Assembly (NCBI RefSeq): GCF_013035425.1
Contig: NZ_WQHX01000003.1
Coordinates: 571,001-635,000, forward strand
Length of the DNA: 64,000 nt
Source of the DNA: Ruegeria arenilitoris
GTDB taxonomy: Bacteria; Pseudomonadota; Alphaproteobacteria; Rhodobacterales; Rhodobacteraceae
Direction: 5' to 3'
Below, piece after piece: positions 9,587 through 18,917 of this stretch. Each line of letters begins with the position of its first letter. The first letter of the stretch is position 1. A program made the translations under genes and the position numbers. The notes below the pieces were generated by a model that was not told where the DNA came from, searched no databases, and worked only from the letters and a program-made list of their open reading frames with translations.

Positions 9587-9717
9587 ATTTTTATAATCTC
9601 GCCATTTTTCTTGCTACGCGCTGCGGACCAACGCGCTCCCTCTGGCTGAGTATGGAGTGGCAAGCACAGATATTCCAGACGAAAAATTGTGCAAGAAGAT
9701 TGCGGCACTAATCCTTG

Positions 9718-11256
9718 TCAATCGCGCCACAGTGTCGGCGTTATCAATGCAATGATCGCCAATGTCTCCAGACGTCCAATAATCATAGCCGCGCAAAGCG
9801 TCAGTTTGGCCCCGGCTGAAAGATCGATGAGGCGGATGGGAACGTCAGTAGCAAGCTCAATCAGCGGTCCGGTTGTACTCAGCGCGGCGACGCTGAGTAC
9901 CATAGCATGTTCAAAGCCGACTCCGGTGATTGCCAATAAAAGGTCAAACAGAGCTAGGCTCAGCGCGAATAGCATAAGAAATATCCAGGCGATGAATGCG
10001 CCATCGCTTTGAATTCGGCGATTACCGCCACCCTCTCCACTAACCGACGAAGGATAAATAAGTCGGTCTATTTCGCGTTTGCCATTTAGATATAGCGCGA
10101 ATACCCGCAATAGCTTCACCCCGCCCGCTGTCGTGGCTACTCCACCACCGATCAATGCCAGACCCATCAGGACCAAGCCGGGTGTTCCCAGACCGGAAAG
10201 CTGTTGAGCATCGTTCCAGTTGGCGCTTTCAAACCCTGCCGTGGTCAAAAATGACATCACTGTGAACAGCATTCCCCAGATCACATGCAAGGCCTGACCA
10301 GCCGTAATCTGCAATCCAATCTCCGTGACACCAGCCAAAACGCGAAAGAAAAGCAGCATCGCGACGACAAGTACGATGAGGATACCAATGCGAAGTTCAG
10401 GGTCTTTATCAAGGCGCGCATAACCAGTCGTGGCCGTATCTGCCGAAAAGGTCAGGCGCGACAAGGCAAAAAACAAAAACAGGAACAAGATTAACTCGCC
10501 GGTTATGCCCGCAGTAGACCCTTCCAAGCCCCCGACCGGAGAGATGCCTGACGTTGCCATGATTGACATAGCATGACAAACCGCGGTCAGTCCTTGTTCG
10601 CCTGCTATCAGCAAAAGAATCCAAATCACTCCGGTCAATCCAGCATATACCGGAGTCAATGTACGCGTCACACGGATGAGGTGACCGCGCGGATCCGTTT
10701 TCTCGCTTTGCGCGACGCCCGATACAGGACGCCCCGGTTGGCCCCTTGCCGTCACCTCAAACCCGCCCAATGAAAGAGGAGCCAAAATCGCCGCCGCTGC
10801 GACCCACATCAAAAGCCCACCTAACCAGCCGACAAGTGCCCGCCATAAATGAAGCGGCGCATTTAATCGGGTCGGGTCGCCAAACAAATCAGCCCCAGTC
10901 GTAGTCAATGCACTGACCATATCGAAATATGCGTTCAGAAAACTGGTGGTGCCCAACGCATCATGGAATGGGATGGCGAGGAAAAGGGGCAGGATCGTAA
11001 ACGAGGCCAGCAGAACAGCCAATTGCCCAAGCGTGCCGCGGCGAGGTCTGCGATTCATCTGTGCCAGGGCGATCAGGTTAACGATGAATAAACCCAGCAG
11101 TCCGGAGTAAAAAAACGAACGCGATGTATCGTGGTCATCAAGAGCAAGCGCATAAATGGCCGGAATCCACATTGCAAAGGATACGATACCCCAAATCATC
11201 AGCAAAAGAGGCAACCGCCGCAAAACACCGTGCCGTTGCTGTCGAACCCGGATCAT
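9718..11256 (-). CDS. trkH: Trk/Ktr-type potassium uptake membrane subunit TrkH
   Basis: A 512-residue K+ translocating subunit in the inner membrane. The four selectivity-filter loops are visible: SALTTTGAD, IMATSGISPVGG, FLTTAGFESANW and ALSTTGPL, each ahead of a pore-lining helix. Many hydrophobic segments surround them. The start ATG at 11256 overlaps the trkA stop by one base (TGATG), so pore and regulatory subunits are made together. Upstream of hfq in the same orientation. Confidence 0.95.
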   Translation of the reverse strand: MIRVRQQRHGVLRRLPLLLMIWGIVSFAMWIPAIYALALDDHDTSRSFFYSGLLGLFIVNLIALAQMNRRPRRGTLGQLAVLLASFTILPLFLAIPFHDALGTTSFLNAYFDMVSALTTTGADLFGDPTRLNAPLHLWRALVGWLGGLLMWVAAAAILAPLSLGGFEVTARGQPGRPVSGVAQSEKTDPRGHLIRVTRTLTPVYAGLTGVIWILLLIAGEQGLTAVCHAMSIMATSGISPVGGLEGSTAGITGELILFLFLFFALSRLTFSADTATTGYARLDKDPELRIGILIVLVVAMLLFFRVLAGVTEIGLQITAGQALHVIWGMLFTVMSFLTTAGFESANWNDAQQLSGLGTPGLVLMGLALIGGGVATTAGGVKLLRVFALYLNGKREIDRLIYPSSVSGEGGGNRRIQSDGAFIAWIFLMLFALSLALFDLLLAITGVGFEHAMVLSVAALSTTGPLIELATDVPIRLIDLSAGAKLTLCAAMIIGRLETLAIIALITPTLWRD

Positions 11257-12632
11257 CAGAAAAAGTCGATCGAAACCTGCATCAGGCGCTCGACCTCTGG
11301 CACATCTTTGGCCAGAGCAAAGATGGCAACCACGTCTTTTTCTTCAATGCGAAGACCGCCAGTAGGGCGTAAAACCTCGTCTCCTTTGTGTACAGCACCG
11401 ACCAAAACACCCTCGGGAAAATCTATGTCACGTAGCCTTTGACCAGCCATAGGGGAAGTTGACAGAACTTCGGCCTCAATAACTTCGGCTTCGGCATCGC
11501 CTATAGAATAAACCTGCCGCACGCGACCATGACGAATGTGACGAAGGATTGAGCTTACGGTTGTCGCCCTGGGGTTAATATAGGCGTCGATCCCCAGTGG
11601 CCCCATCAGGGCAACCATGCTCGGGTCATTAATCAACGCTATGGCAAGTGCGCAGCCCTCGCCTTTTGCCCGCACAGCCGCCAGCATATTGGTCCGGTCA
11701 TCGTCGGTAACCGCCAGCATCGCATCGGCCCGCCCGATACCAGCCTCGCGCAGAAGCGCAGAGTCAAGACCATCGCCGTGCAGAACAATTGTTCGTTCCA
11801 ATGCTTCGGCGGCGATTTCGGCGCAGGCACGGTCACGTTCGATAATCTTGGCCCTTACACGACTTTCGCGTTCTTCCAGCGTTCGCGCGACCTCAAGCCC
11901 AACATTCCCGCCGCCAACGATTACGACGCGGTCTTGTTTACCCTGAAGTTTTCCGAACACCTCCATCGTGCGCTCCACATCCTGAACGCTTGTGAAGACA
12001 TAGCATTCGTCACCTACGAACAATTGATCCTCGGATTCTGGCGCAAAGAGCGAGCCTTCGCGCCGGATCCCAACAACTATCGAGCTGAGCGTAGAGAATA
12101 AGTCCGTCAACTGCCTCAAGGGTGTGTTCACGATTGGACAGTCTTCATCAACGCGAATACCCAGCAACTGGGCCTTACCGTCCATGAAAATTTCGGTATC
12201 GAATGCGGACGGCGCGGACAAACGGCGCATCGCAGCGGCGGCTACTTCGCGTTCAGGGCTGATCACCACATCTATCGGGAGGTGATCGCGGCGGTAAAGA
12301 TCAGAATGGATGGCCTGAAGATAGGATTTCGACCGCAAACGGGCGATCTTACGCTGAATCGAAAATACGGAATGCGCCATCTGGCAGGTGACCATGTTCA
12401 CCTCGTCAGAATGGGTAGCGGCGATAATCATGTCTGCATCGCGAGCCCCTGCCCGTTCCAGCACATCGGGATAGCTGGCAAAACCCGCTATCCCCTGAAC
12501 GTCCAGTGTTTCGGTCGCGCGGCGCACCAAATCGGGATTGTTATCCACCACCGTCACATCATTCAGTTCACCCGAAAGGTGCCGCGCGATTTGCCAGCCC
12601 ACCTGACCAGCGCCGCAAATGATGACCTTCAT
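11256..12632 (-). CDS. trkA: Trk system NAD-binding regulatory protein TrkA
   Basis: A 458-residue peripheral regulator of TrkH with two RCK units. The first Rossmann fold starts at the N-terminus (MKVIICGAGQVGWQIA, followed by DNNP) and the second has VIVGGGNVGLEVA. Each is followed by a RCK_C/TrkA_C-type beta-rich region. The start at 12632 fits the conserved MKVIICGAG opening and has AGAAGGG about 8 nt upstream; the frame remains open further 5' but that sequence is not family-like. First gene of trkA-trkH. Confidence 0.95.
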   Translation of the reverse strand: MKVIICGAGQVGWQIARHLSGELNDVTVVDNNPDLVRRATETLDVQGIAGFASYPDVLERAGARDADMIIAATHSDEVNMVTCQMAHSVFSIQRKIARLRSKSYLQAIHSDLYRRDHLPIDVVISPEREVAAAAMRRLSAPSAFDTEIFMDGKAQLLGIRVDEDCPIVNTPLRQLTDLFSTLSSIVVGIRREGSLFAPESEDQLFVGDECYVFTSVQDVERTMEVFGKLQGKQDRVVIVGGGNVGLEVARTLEERESRVRAKIIERDRACAEIAAEALERTIVLHGDGLDSALLREAGIGRADAMLAVTDDDRTNMLAAVRAKGEGCALAIALINDPSMVALMGPLGIDAYINPRATTVSSILRHIRHGRVRQVYSIGDAEAEVIEAEVLSTSPMAGQRLRDIDFPEGVLVGAVHKGDEVLRPTGGLRIEEKDVVAIFALAKDVPEVERLMQVSIDFF

Positions 12633-12728
12633 GTTTCTGGCCCTTCTGCCTGAAATCTTTGAATGACAGATGCCCACATAGCGGTCAATTGAATTGTCAT
12701 GGCTACTTTGATGAGGCAATGTAAGTGT

Positions 12729-13208
12729 ATGAAATCAATGCTGCCCACACTTGTTTGCCTGCTGACATTGTCGGCCTGCGGACCGTTGTCGTTGTATTAC
12801 CGCGAAGGGGAAAGCGTTTCACGCATGCAATCTGAGACGACGGAATGCCGGGTTCAGGCCTTAAAAGACGCGCCCGTAGCAAACCAAGTACGACAAAGCC
12901 CACCAGTCTATTGGCCGGGTCGGTCTTATTGCGACGGCAGAGGACGCTGCTATCGAACTCCCGGTTGGTGGGAGCCGGGTAGAATTTACACGGTGGACGT
13001 AAATAAAGGACTTCGCGACACGGTCGAGGCCCAATGTATGGCAAAGAAAGGCTTTCGTCCGGTAAGCCTCCCACCCTGCAAACAAGCGGTTAAATCTAGG
13101 GTGGCAGCGGTACGAACAACGACATTGCCTCCGCTCAACTCGGCATCGTGTTTTGTCAAATTTGATGACGGGTCATTTCAGATCATCACGCCAGGGCAAA
13201 CTGGGTAG
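12729..13208 (+). CDS. Small Cys-rich lipoprotein, unknown function
   Basis: A 159-residue exported protein starting MKSMLPTLVCLLTLSACG, a type II signal peptide with lipobox LSAC. The mature part has further cysteines (CRVQ, SYCDGRGRC, AQCMAKKGF, PPCKQ, SCFVKF), suggesting disulfides in the periplasm. The PGRSYCDGRGRCYRTPGWW-type stretch is striking but I do not know the family. In-frame ATGs exist upstream (12699, 12711), but only the chosen start gives a normal signal peptide. It is the only plus-strand gene among minus-strand neighbours and is divergent from trkA. Confidence 0.65.
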   Translation: MKSMLPTLVCLLTLSACGPLSLYYREGESVSRMQSETTECRVQALKDAPVANQVRQSPPVYWPGRSYCDGRGRCYRTPGWWEPGRIYTVDVNKGLRDTVEAQCMAKKGFRPVSLPPCKQAVKSRVAAVRTTTLPPLNSASCFVKFDDGSFQIITPGQTG

Positions 13209-13220
13209 CGGCCGTTCTTT

Positions 13221-14387
13221 CTAAGCAGCCATCCGTCGACGCGCCAGCCAAAGATGGGCACCAATCGCGGCCAGGTAAAACCCAACAACTGCAACAAGCA
13301 TTCCATCCACTCCGGTTAGTCCTAAAACAGCCAACAGGACAGGCGTACCCAGCAGGTTACCGGAATTACCCATCTGGGCCATCGCCCCATAACTCAAAGC
13401 CTGCGTCTCTGCAGAGCCATTCAATTCAGGGACAGCAGCGAAGCTGCCACCTTGCACCAAACCCAGAACCGCAAACAAACCGATGGCGACATAAGTTAAC
13501 GGAGACCCCAAAAAAGCGGCACCGATTATGGCGATCCCAAGGGCAAAGCCCAAATTGATCACAGCTACGCTGGTCAGATAGGTCAACATCAACGGCACAG
13601 CCAGCCAAGACAAAACAATCCCGGCCAGCGGCATCAAACCTGCCACTATTGAACCAGTATTTCCTTGGAACTGACCGGGCAAGATTGCGAGAAGCGAGAC
13701 AAAAGTCAGGGTATAAAAAAACCATCCGATCGGAGGAGCAGCCACCCGAGGAGAGCTATAGATCCGCGCATGCGCTCTTAACAAAGCGCGCCAGCCCCAA
13801 TTGAATTCGCCCGGTTCTCCCAAATCGATTCTAATGCGGCACAACGCCAGGATTGCTGCGGTTAAAATCATCAAACCGCCATGCAACGCGAAAAATACTG
13901 ACAGCCCAAATTGATCGACAATTTGTAGACCGATCCATGCGTTTAGTGCGAAAGCGACGCCAAAAAAAGTACTCCACAATACCATCGCCGCGTTGCGTGC
14001 ACGTCCTACCGTGATTTGTGCCATGATCGTTGGCGCGGCAACTACAATTGCCAGGTGAGACATCCCCTCGATGACACGACTGGCCAACATGACGTAAAAA
14101 CCGGGTTCCGTCGCTTGAAAAAGAGAAACTAGCCCTCCTAGGACAAGGCCAAAAATCAAAAGCCGCGAGGGGCCAATCCAGGTGGTTATTGAGCCCGAGA
14201 GGGCACCGAGAATGACGCCTATCAAGCTCACGATCGATAACAGCCAACCAATAGCGTCGCCAAATTCGGGATACAGCGACGCAACTTCGGTAAACGGAAC
14301 CGCGATTTTGGCAAATTGCGTGGCCGCTCCCAACCCTGCCATCCAAAGCAGAACGACCTGAAATAGAACTTTAAATGAACGTGCCAT
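13221..14387 (-). CDS. MFS transporter
   Basis: A 388-residue protein with about 12 predicted membrane helices and major-facilitator features, including the LLIFGLVLGGL helix and a loop between helices 2 and 3 near ITTWIGPSRLL. Substrate cannot be inferred. Its stop lies 12 nt from the end of the convergent lipoprotein gene, and it follows the XRE regulator by 43 nt in the same direction, so the two may form a regulator-transporter unit. It sits in the interval between ntrX and trkA, which is usually short in relatives. Confidence 0.85.
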   Translation of the reverse strand: MARSFKVLFQVVLLWMAGLGAATQFAKIAVPFTEVASLYPEFGDAIGWLLSIVSLIGVILGALSGSITTWIGPSRLLIFGLVLGGLVSLFQATEPGFYVMLASRVIEGMSHLAIVVAAPTIMAQITVGRARNAAMVLWSTFFGVAFALNAWIGLQIVDQFGLSVFFALHGGLMILTAAILALCRIRIDLGEPGEFNWGWRALLRAHARIYSSPRVAAPPIGWFFYTLTFVSLLAILPGQFQGNTGSIVAGLMPLAGIVLSWLAVPLMLTYLTSVAVINLGFALGIAIIGAAFLGSPLTYVAIGLFAVLGLVQGGSFAAVPELNGSAETQALSYGAMAQMGNSGNLLGTPVLLAVLGLTGVDGMLVAVVGFYLAAIGAHLWLARRRMAA

Positions 14388-14430
14388 AAGGCGGTTCTAT
14401 CGATACGGCGCAGCCTCGGGAACGCATAAA

Positions 14431-15057
14431 TTATGCGGACGCAGCACGGGAACTAGTTACCAACCGCACCGGAGTGCCATCAGAAAGGTAAAGTCGCTCC
14501 CACACGATTTCGCCGGCCCAGATGCGTATTCTGTCGTGCACCGCCTCAGATGTTATGAAAGCCTTAGGTAGCGGCGCGTGAAGTTCCCACCATCCTTCGT
14601 TGGCCAACTCAGTCTCAGCCAAGCGGATTTCATCCGTTGCGAATTGCCAGAGCGACACTCCCAACAAAGCGTGCTGGCTCGTCCGCCAGTCCTGCGCACG
14701 GCTGGCGGAATAAGCGAGGCATTTGTGGCTGGCTTCGTCCACCAGATGCACGCACTCTTTCGAATTCATCACAAGTCGCCTCAAAACTTCGTCTTCTGTC
14801 TTTCTCGATTCGAACTGAGAAAACACTGATTGTTGAGTCTTCGGGGACGGTGTTTGTGATCCACTTTCCCATCGCGACACAGTGGTTTGGTTCACCTGCA
14901 ACCGGTCGGCCAGGGCGGATTGCTTCAACCCGATAGATCTGCGCAATCGCTTCAAACGCAAGCCGAATGCGGGATAGCCGCGTGTTTCTAGCACGAGGCC
15001 TTTTGATAATTGATGGTCGCTGACCAAATCTTCACTTTCACCGTACCGACCAGACAT
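14431..15057 (-). CDS. XRE-type helix-turn-helix regulator with a C-terminal sensor-like domain
   Basis: A regulator of about 208 residues. The N-terminal half has a Cro/CI-type HTH (RLKRLRRSIGLKQSALADRL, then VNQTTVSRWESGSQTPS). The C-terminal half (SLWQFATDEIRLAETEL onwards) looks like a small PAS-like or ligand-sensing region, but I cannot assign a family. The start is unclear: ATG 15057 has no good ribosome site, and a TTG at 15096 would add 13 residues. It lies 26 nt or more after ntrX, with a different orientation class of genes beyond, and just upstream of the MFS gene. Confidence 0.7.
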   Translation of the reverse strand: MSGRYGESEDLVSDHQLSKGLVLETRGYPAFGLRLKRLRRSIGLKQSALADRLQVNQTTVSRWESGSQTPSPKTQQSVFSQFESRKTEDEVLRRLVMNSKECVHLVDEASHKCLAYSASRAQDWRTSQHALLGVSLWQFATDEIRLAETELANEGWWELHAPLPKAFITSEAVHDRIRIWAGEIVWERLYLSDGTPVRLVTSSRAASA

Positions 15058-15122
15058 CCAACTGGTTGATTTAGTCACGACGCAAAACTCCGTCAAAAAT
15101 CTCTATTGTTAATTTCGATAGA

Positions 15123-16532
15123 TCATTCTGCTGGTTCCGGTTCGTCAATTTGCGCCACTCTTGCACCGGATTTATTCGACGTAACAACGCCTAGAGACTT
15201 CAGTTTGCGATGCAATGCGCTCCGCTCCATACCGACAAAGCTGGCTGTGCGGCTTATATTGCCGCCAAACCGATTGATTTGAGTCAGCAAATATTCGCGT
15301 TCAAAGGCTTCGCGCGCGTCTCGCAGCGGCAAAGTCGCCAACGCTCCGGATAAAACAACGCGCCCTGTTTCGTCGGACTTTTCCTCTTCGCTTGGCAATT
15401 CCCGTGCTTCTACCGGACCTGTACCATCGCCCAGTATCAAAACGCGCTCGATCAGGTTCTTCAGCTGTCGAACATTGCCGGGCCAAGTCATCGTCTGCAG
15501 CAAGGCCACAGCCTCATCCGACAATTCTCGCATCGGCAAGCCCTGTGTTTCATTACAGATCCCAATAAAGTGCTGCGCTAGCACAGGAATATCCTCGCGG
15601 CGCTCCTCCAACGAAGGCACGGCGACTGGAACGACGTTAAGGCGGTGATACAGTTCTTCTCGGAAACGTTCAGCCGCTATTTCCTCTTCGAGATTGCGGT
15701 TCGTTGACGATATGACGCGAAGATCGACCCGCACTTTGTCGGTGCCGCCGACCCGTTGAAACTGCTGGTCGACAAGAACACGTAGAATCTTGGACTGAGT
15801 ACCCAAAGGCATATCGGCCACTTCGTCGAAATAGATTACGCCTCCATGAGCTTCTTCCAACAAGCCGGACTCCACACCGCGTTCTGCGGTTTCACGTCCA
15901 AAAAGAACCTCTTCCATCCGCTCCGGCTCGACCCCAGCACAGTTGACAGTAACAAAGGGTGAATTCGCGCGATTGGAGTGCGCGTGAATATAGCGCGCAG
16001 CGATTTCTTTGCCTGACCCCGCCGGCCCGCTCAGCATCACGCGACCGTTCGACTTTGTCACTTTGTCCAATTGGCTCTGCATTGCTCGGAAGGCGGCGGA
16101 TTTTCCGATCATGTCCGAACTACTGACTTCCTTACGCTTGAGCGAAGCGTTCTCTCTGCGCAGCCGAGACGTTTCCATCGCGCGCCGAATAACTACCATT
16201 AACTGGTCGATGTTGAATGGTTTTTCGATAAAATCGTAAGCACCTTGCTTGATGGCAGCGACCGCGATCTCGATGTTGCCATGGCCGGAAATGATAACAA
16301 CCGGAACATCAGGGTTATCGCGTTTCACCGCCTTCAGGATGTCAATGCCATCCATCCGGCTGTCCTTCAACCAAATGTCCAGGATCAACAGCCCCGGGGG
16401 TTCGGAATTTATGGCCGTCATGCACTCGTCCGAGTTCCCGGCCAACCGGGTTGAATAGCCTTCGTCCTCCAGAATGTCGGACACCAGTTCGCGAATATCG
16501 CGTTCGTCATCTACGATCAGAATGTCACTCAT
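15123..16532 (-). CDS. ntrX: Response regulator NtrX (AAA+ enhancer-binding type)
   Basis: A 469-residue partner of NtrY. The receiver domain has the phosphorylation site D52 in LLILDIWL. The AAA+ domain has Walker A GPAGSGKE (169-176) and Walker B VIYFDE (232-237). The C-terminal Fis-type HTH is near GNISRTASFVGMERSALHRK. Where sigma54 activators carry the GAFTGA loop, this protein reads LFGRETAERGVESGLLEEA, so that loop is absent, as I recall for other alphaproteobacterial NtrX. NtrYX has been linked to nitrogen, redox and envelope control. The gene follows ntrY by 3 nt. Confidence 0.95.
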   Translation of the reverse strand: MSDILIVDDERDIRELVSDILEDEGYSTRLAGNSDECMTAINSEPPGLLILDIWLKDSRMDGIDILKAVKRDNPDVPVVIISGHGNIEIAVAAIKQGAYDFIEKPFNIDQLMVVIRRAMETSRLRRENASLKRKEVSSSDMIGKSAAFRAMQSQLDKVTKSNGRVMLSGPAGSGKEIAARYIHAHSNRANSPFVTVNCAGVEPERMEEVLFGRETAERGVESGLLEEAHGGVIYFDEVADMPLGTQSKILRVLVDQQFQRVGGTDKVRVDLRVISSTNRNLEEEIAAERFREELYHRLNVVPVAVPSLEERREDIPVLAQHFIGICNETQGLPMRELSDEAVALLQTMTWPGNVRQLKNLIERVLILGDGTGPVEARELPSEEEKSDETGRVVLSGALATLPLRDAREAFEREYLLTQINRFGGNISRTASFVGMERSALHRKLKSLGVVTSNKSGARVAQIDEPEPAE

Positions 16533-16535
16533 CTT

Positions 16536-18818
16536 TTAGCCTGCTTTCAGTGGTTTGGTTTTTTTCGCCTGTTTCTGAGGCGCATTGGTCGGGGTCTCTC
16601 CGACCCCGGGAAGACGGATGACAGCCATTGCGCCAAAATGGTCCTGTCCGTCGAAGACGGGCGCATCTTCAAGTGTCAGCGCACCGCCGTGTTCTTCGAT
16701 TATCTTTTTGACAATGGGCAGGCCCAGACCCGTCCCCTCGTCGCGGGTAGTTACATAAGGTTCAAACAGCCGGGCCCGGTCTTCTGGCAGACCAATACCG
16801 TTGTCCGCGATGGTGATCAGTGTCCCGTTATCGTCAACGGACATCGCAATTTTGATTTGCGGCAGCAGATTTTCCGGCGCACCTTTTTCTTTCAGTGTTT
16901 CAATCGCTTCACCCGCGTTTTTGATCACGTTGGTCAATGCTTGGTTCAACATCGTTGCATCAACATCAGCCTGCACCGGTTGATCTGGAAGGTCCGCTTT
17001 GATTTGTACGCCCGGTTGACCAGACTGCTGCAGCAAGACGGCTTCGCGAACAAGGTCGACCACATTTTCGTTATTCCGGTCGGGTTCAGGCATACGTGCA
17101 AATTTGGAAAACTCGTCCACAATACGTCGCAGATCATTTGTTTGACGCACAATGACGTCAGTCATCGCCTCAAGGCTCTTGCAGTCTTCTTCGTCGAGTT
17201 TGCGGGAAAATTTGCGTTTTATCCGTTCGGCACTCAATTGAATCGGTGTGAGTGGGTTCTTGATCTCGTGTGCGATCCTGCGCGCCACATCACCCCAAGC
17301 AGCCATTCGTTGTGCGCTTACCAGATCAGTGACATCATCAAAGGCCACGACATAGCCTTCAAGACGACCATCTTCGCCGCGTCTGGTCGCCATCCGCACC
17401 AGCAGATTCTCTAAGCGCCCCTTTCGAGTTACCTTAATCTCACCCTGAATTGATTCTTGCCCGCTGTCTTTTAAGCTTTCGAACAAAGGCAAAAATTCGG
17501 GGACTGCAATTCCGATGGCCAAATGTTGCTCTCCTCTGGACCAGTCAAGCAGTCTTTCGGCAGAGCGATTCACAAAAGTCACGCACCCATCTGAGTCCAC
17601 TCCTACAACACCGGAGGTGACGGAGCTCAGGACCGAGTCAAACAGACGACGGCGACGCTCGATCTGTCTGGTGTTTTCCAGAAGCGTGTCCCGCTGACCT
17701 TTCAACTGCCGGGTCATCTGATTAAAATAGCGTCCCAGCATCGCAATCTCGTCGTCGCTGGCCTCTTCAATCACCTGAACACTTAAGTCGCCGGCACCCA
17801 CGCGCTGTGCAGCCGTGGTCAATCGCCCAACAGGGCGCGACAGCCGCTCGGCGAACCACATCCCCAGAGACATCGCCGCGAGAATAAGGATGACCGCAAA
17901 ACCAAGATACAAAAGCCCAAATTCGAATAGTACCCTGCCTCGCTCACTTTCAAGTTGTCGGTAAAACTGGGCTGTTTCCTTTGTGTCATCCAGAAGAGTC
18001 AGAAGCTGGCCGTCAACTTCGCGACTTACATATAGATACCGATCAGCGTAAGCTCTCAGGGGAACAAGGGCGCGAAACTCGCTGTTATTCCAATCATCTA
18101 TTATGGCAAGACCTTGATTGTCGGCTTCAGCAATCTGTTCAGGTGTAGGTTCTTCGTAATTGAATAAATAGGAACGATCACCCCGCGCCCGGATTTCGCC
18201 ACTGCCGTCGATAACATAGGCCTCTCTTAAACCGCGTTGAATCTGTGCTTGCCCTTGCGCCAAAACCTCACGCAGCTCTGCGTCGGAAATGTAGAAATCC
18301 AGTGCCCTCGCATTGTCCAAAAACCGGGCCAGCACAGAAGCGTCCTGCGTCAGGCCTTGTCTGTGTTCCAGCTCGTATGCCTCTGCGGCAGTAAGAGAAG
18401 AACCAACAACCTGACGAACCCGGTCAGAGAACCAGCCCTCGAGGCCGATGTTGACTGTTAAACCAGCGAAGATGGCCACAGTTACTGTGGGAACCAATGC
18501 CAGGAGCGTAAAAGCTCCGATCAGACGAAGATGCAGGCGGGATCCCGCGGATTTTGCCCGACGGGCCGCGATTAGACTCCCCAGCTGGCTTAAAACCAGC
18601 GCGGCGACAACCAGCACATACACAAGGTCGGCTAACAGAATCAGACGGAGTGTTGGGGCCGTCGCGCCAAGATCAAATGGACCGATAACAAGGTATGTCG
18701 CAAGTGTAAGGATGGGACCCAGAATAACCAGGCCGAGGCTGCCAATATTTCGCAATCTCCGTGACTTACGCCACTGATTGATCGATAGGATTGACCGGCT
18801 GTGTGCCCGGGTTGCCAC
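16536..18818 (-). CDS. ntrY: Sensor histidine kinase NtrY
   Basis: A 760-residue membrane kinase. There are three N-terminal membrane segments (about 27-47, 58-82, 100-122), a periplasmic sensor region (about 125-297), a fourth membrane segment (300-322), a HAMP domain, a PAS domain (about 385-495), the phospho-acceptor H517 in [13 protein letters not shown], and a HATPase domain with DNGIGLPE and GTGLGLPIVKK. It starts at GTG 18818, preceded by GAGGG. The Lys-rich tail is unremarkable. It sits between ntrC and ntrX. Confidence 0.95.
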   Translation of the reverse strand: MATRAHSRSILSINQWRKSRRLRNIGSLGLVILGPILTLATYLVIGPFDLGATAPTLRLILLADLVYVLVVAALVLSQLGSLIAARRAKSAGSRLHLRLIGAFTLLALVPTVTVAIFAGLTVNIGLEGWFSDRVRQVVGSSLTAAEAYELEHRQGLTQDASVLARFLDNARALDFYISDAELREVLAQGQAQIQRGLREAYVIDGSGEIRARGDRSYLFNYEEPTPEQIAEADNQGLAIIDDWNNSEFRALVPLRAYADRYLYVSREVDGQLLTLLDDTKETAQFYRQLESERGRVLFEFGLLYLGFAVILILAAMSLGMWFAERLSRPVGRLTTAAQRVGAGDLSVQVIEEASDDEIAMLGRYFNQMTRQLKGQRDTLLENTRQIERRRRLFDSVLSSVTSGVVGVDSDGCVTFVNRSAERLLDWSRGEQHLAIGIAVPEFLPLFESLKDSGQESIQGEIKVTRKGRLENLLVRMATRRGEDGRLEGYVVAFDDVTDLVSAQRMAAWGDVARRIAHEIKNPLTPIQLSAERIKRKFSRKLDEEDCKSLEAMTDVIVRQTNDLRRIVDEFSKFARMPEPDRNNENVVDLVREAVLLQQSGQPGVQIKADLPDQPVQADVDATMLNQALTNVIKNAGEAIETLKEKGAPENLLPQIKIAMSVDDNGTLITIADNGIGLPEDRARLFEPYVTTRDEGTGLGLPIVKKIIEEHGGALTLEDAPVFDGQDHFGAMAVIRLPGVGETPTNAPQKQAKKTKPLKAG

Positions 18819-18917
18819 CTTCTGCCCTCATTCTGATGTGCCGCTTGCGCAGCTAACCGCCATATCTCGTGGTCGTTGCCCGGGTCGGACCCGGATGCCA
18901 CGGTTTGTGTGGCCATA

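Noticed and set aside
16638..17414. Long open frame (258 codons) on the plus strand
   Set aside because: It lies opposite ntrY, whose frame carries all expected kinase motifs; the plus-strand translation has no recognisable domain.
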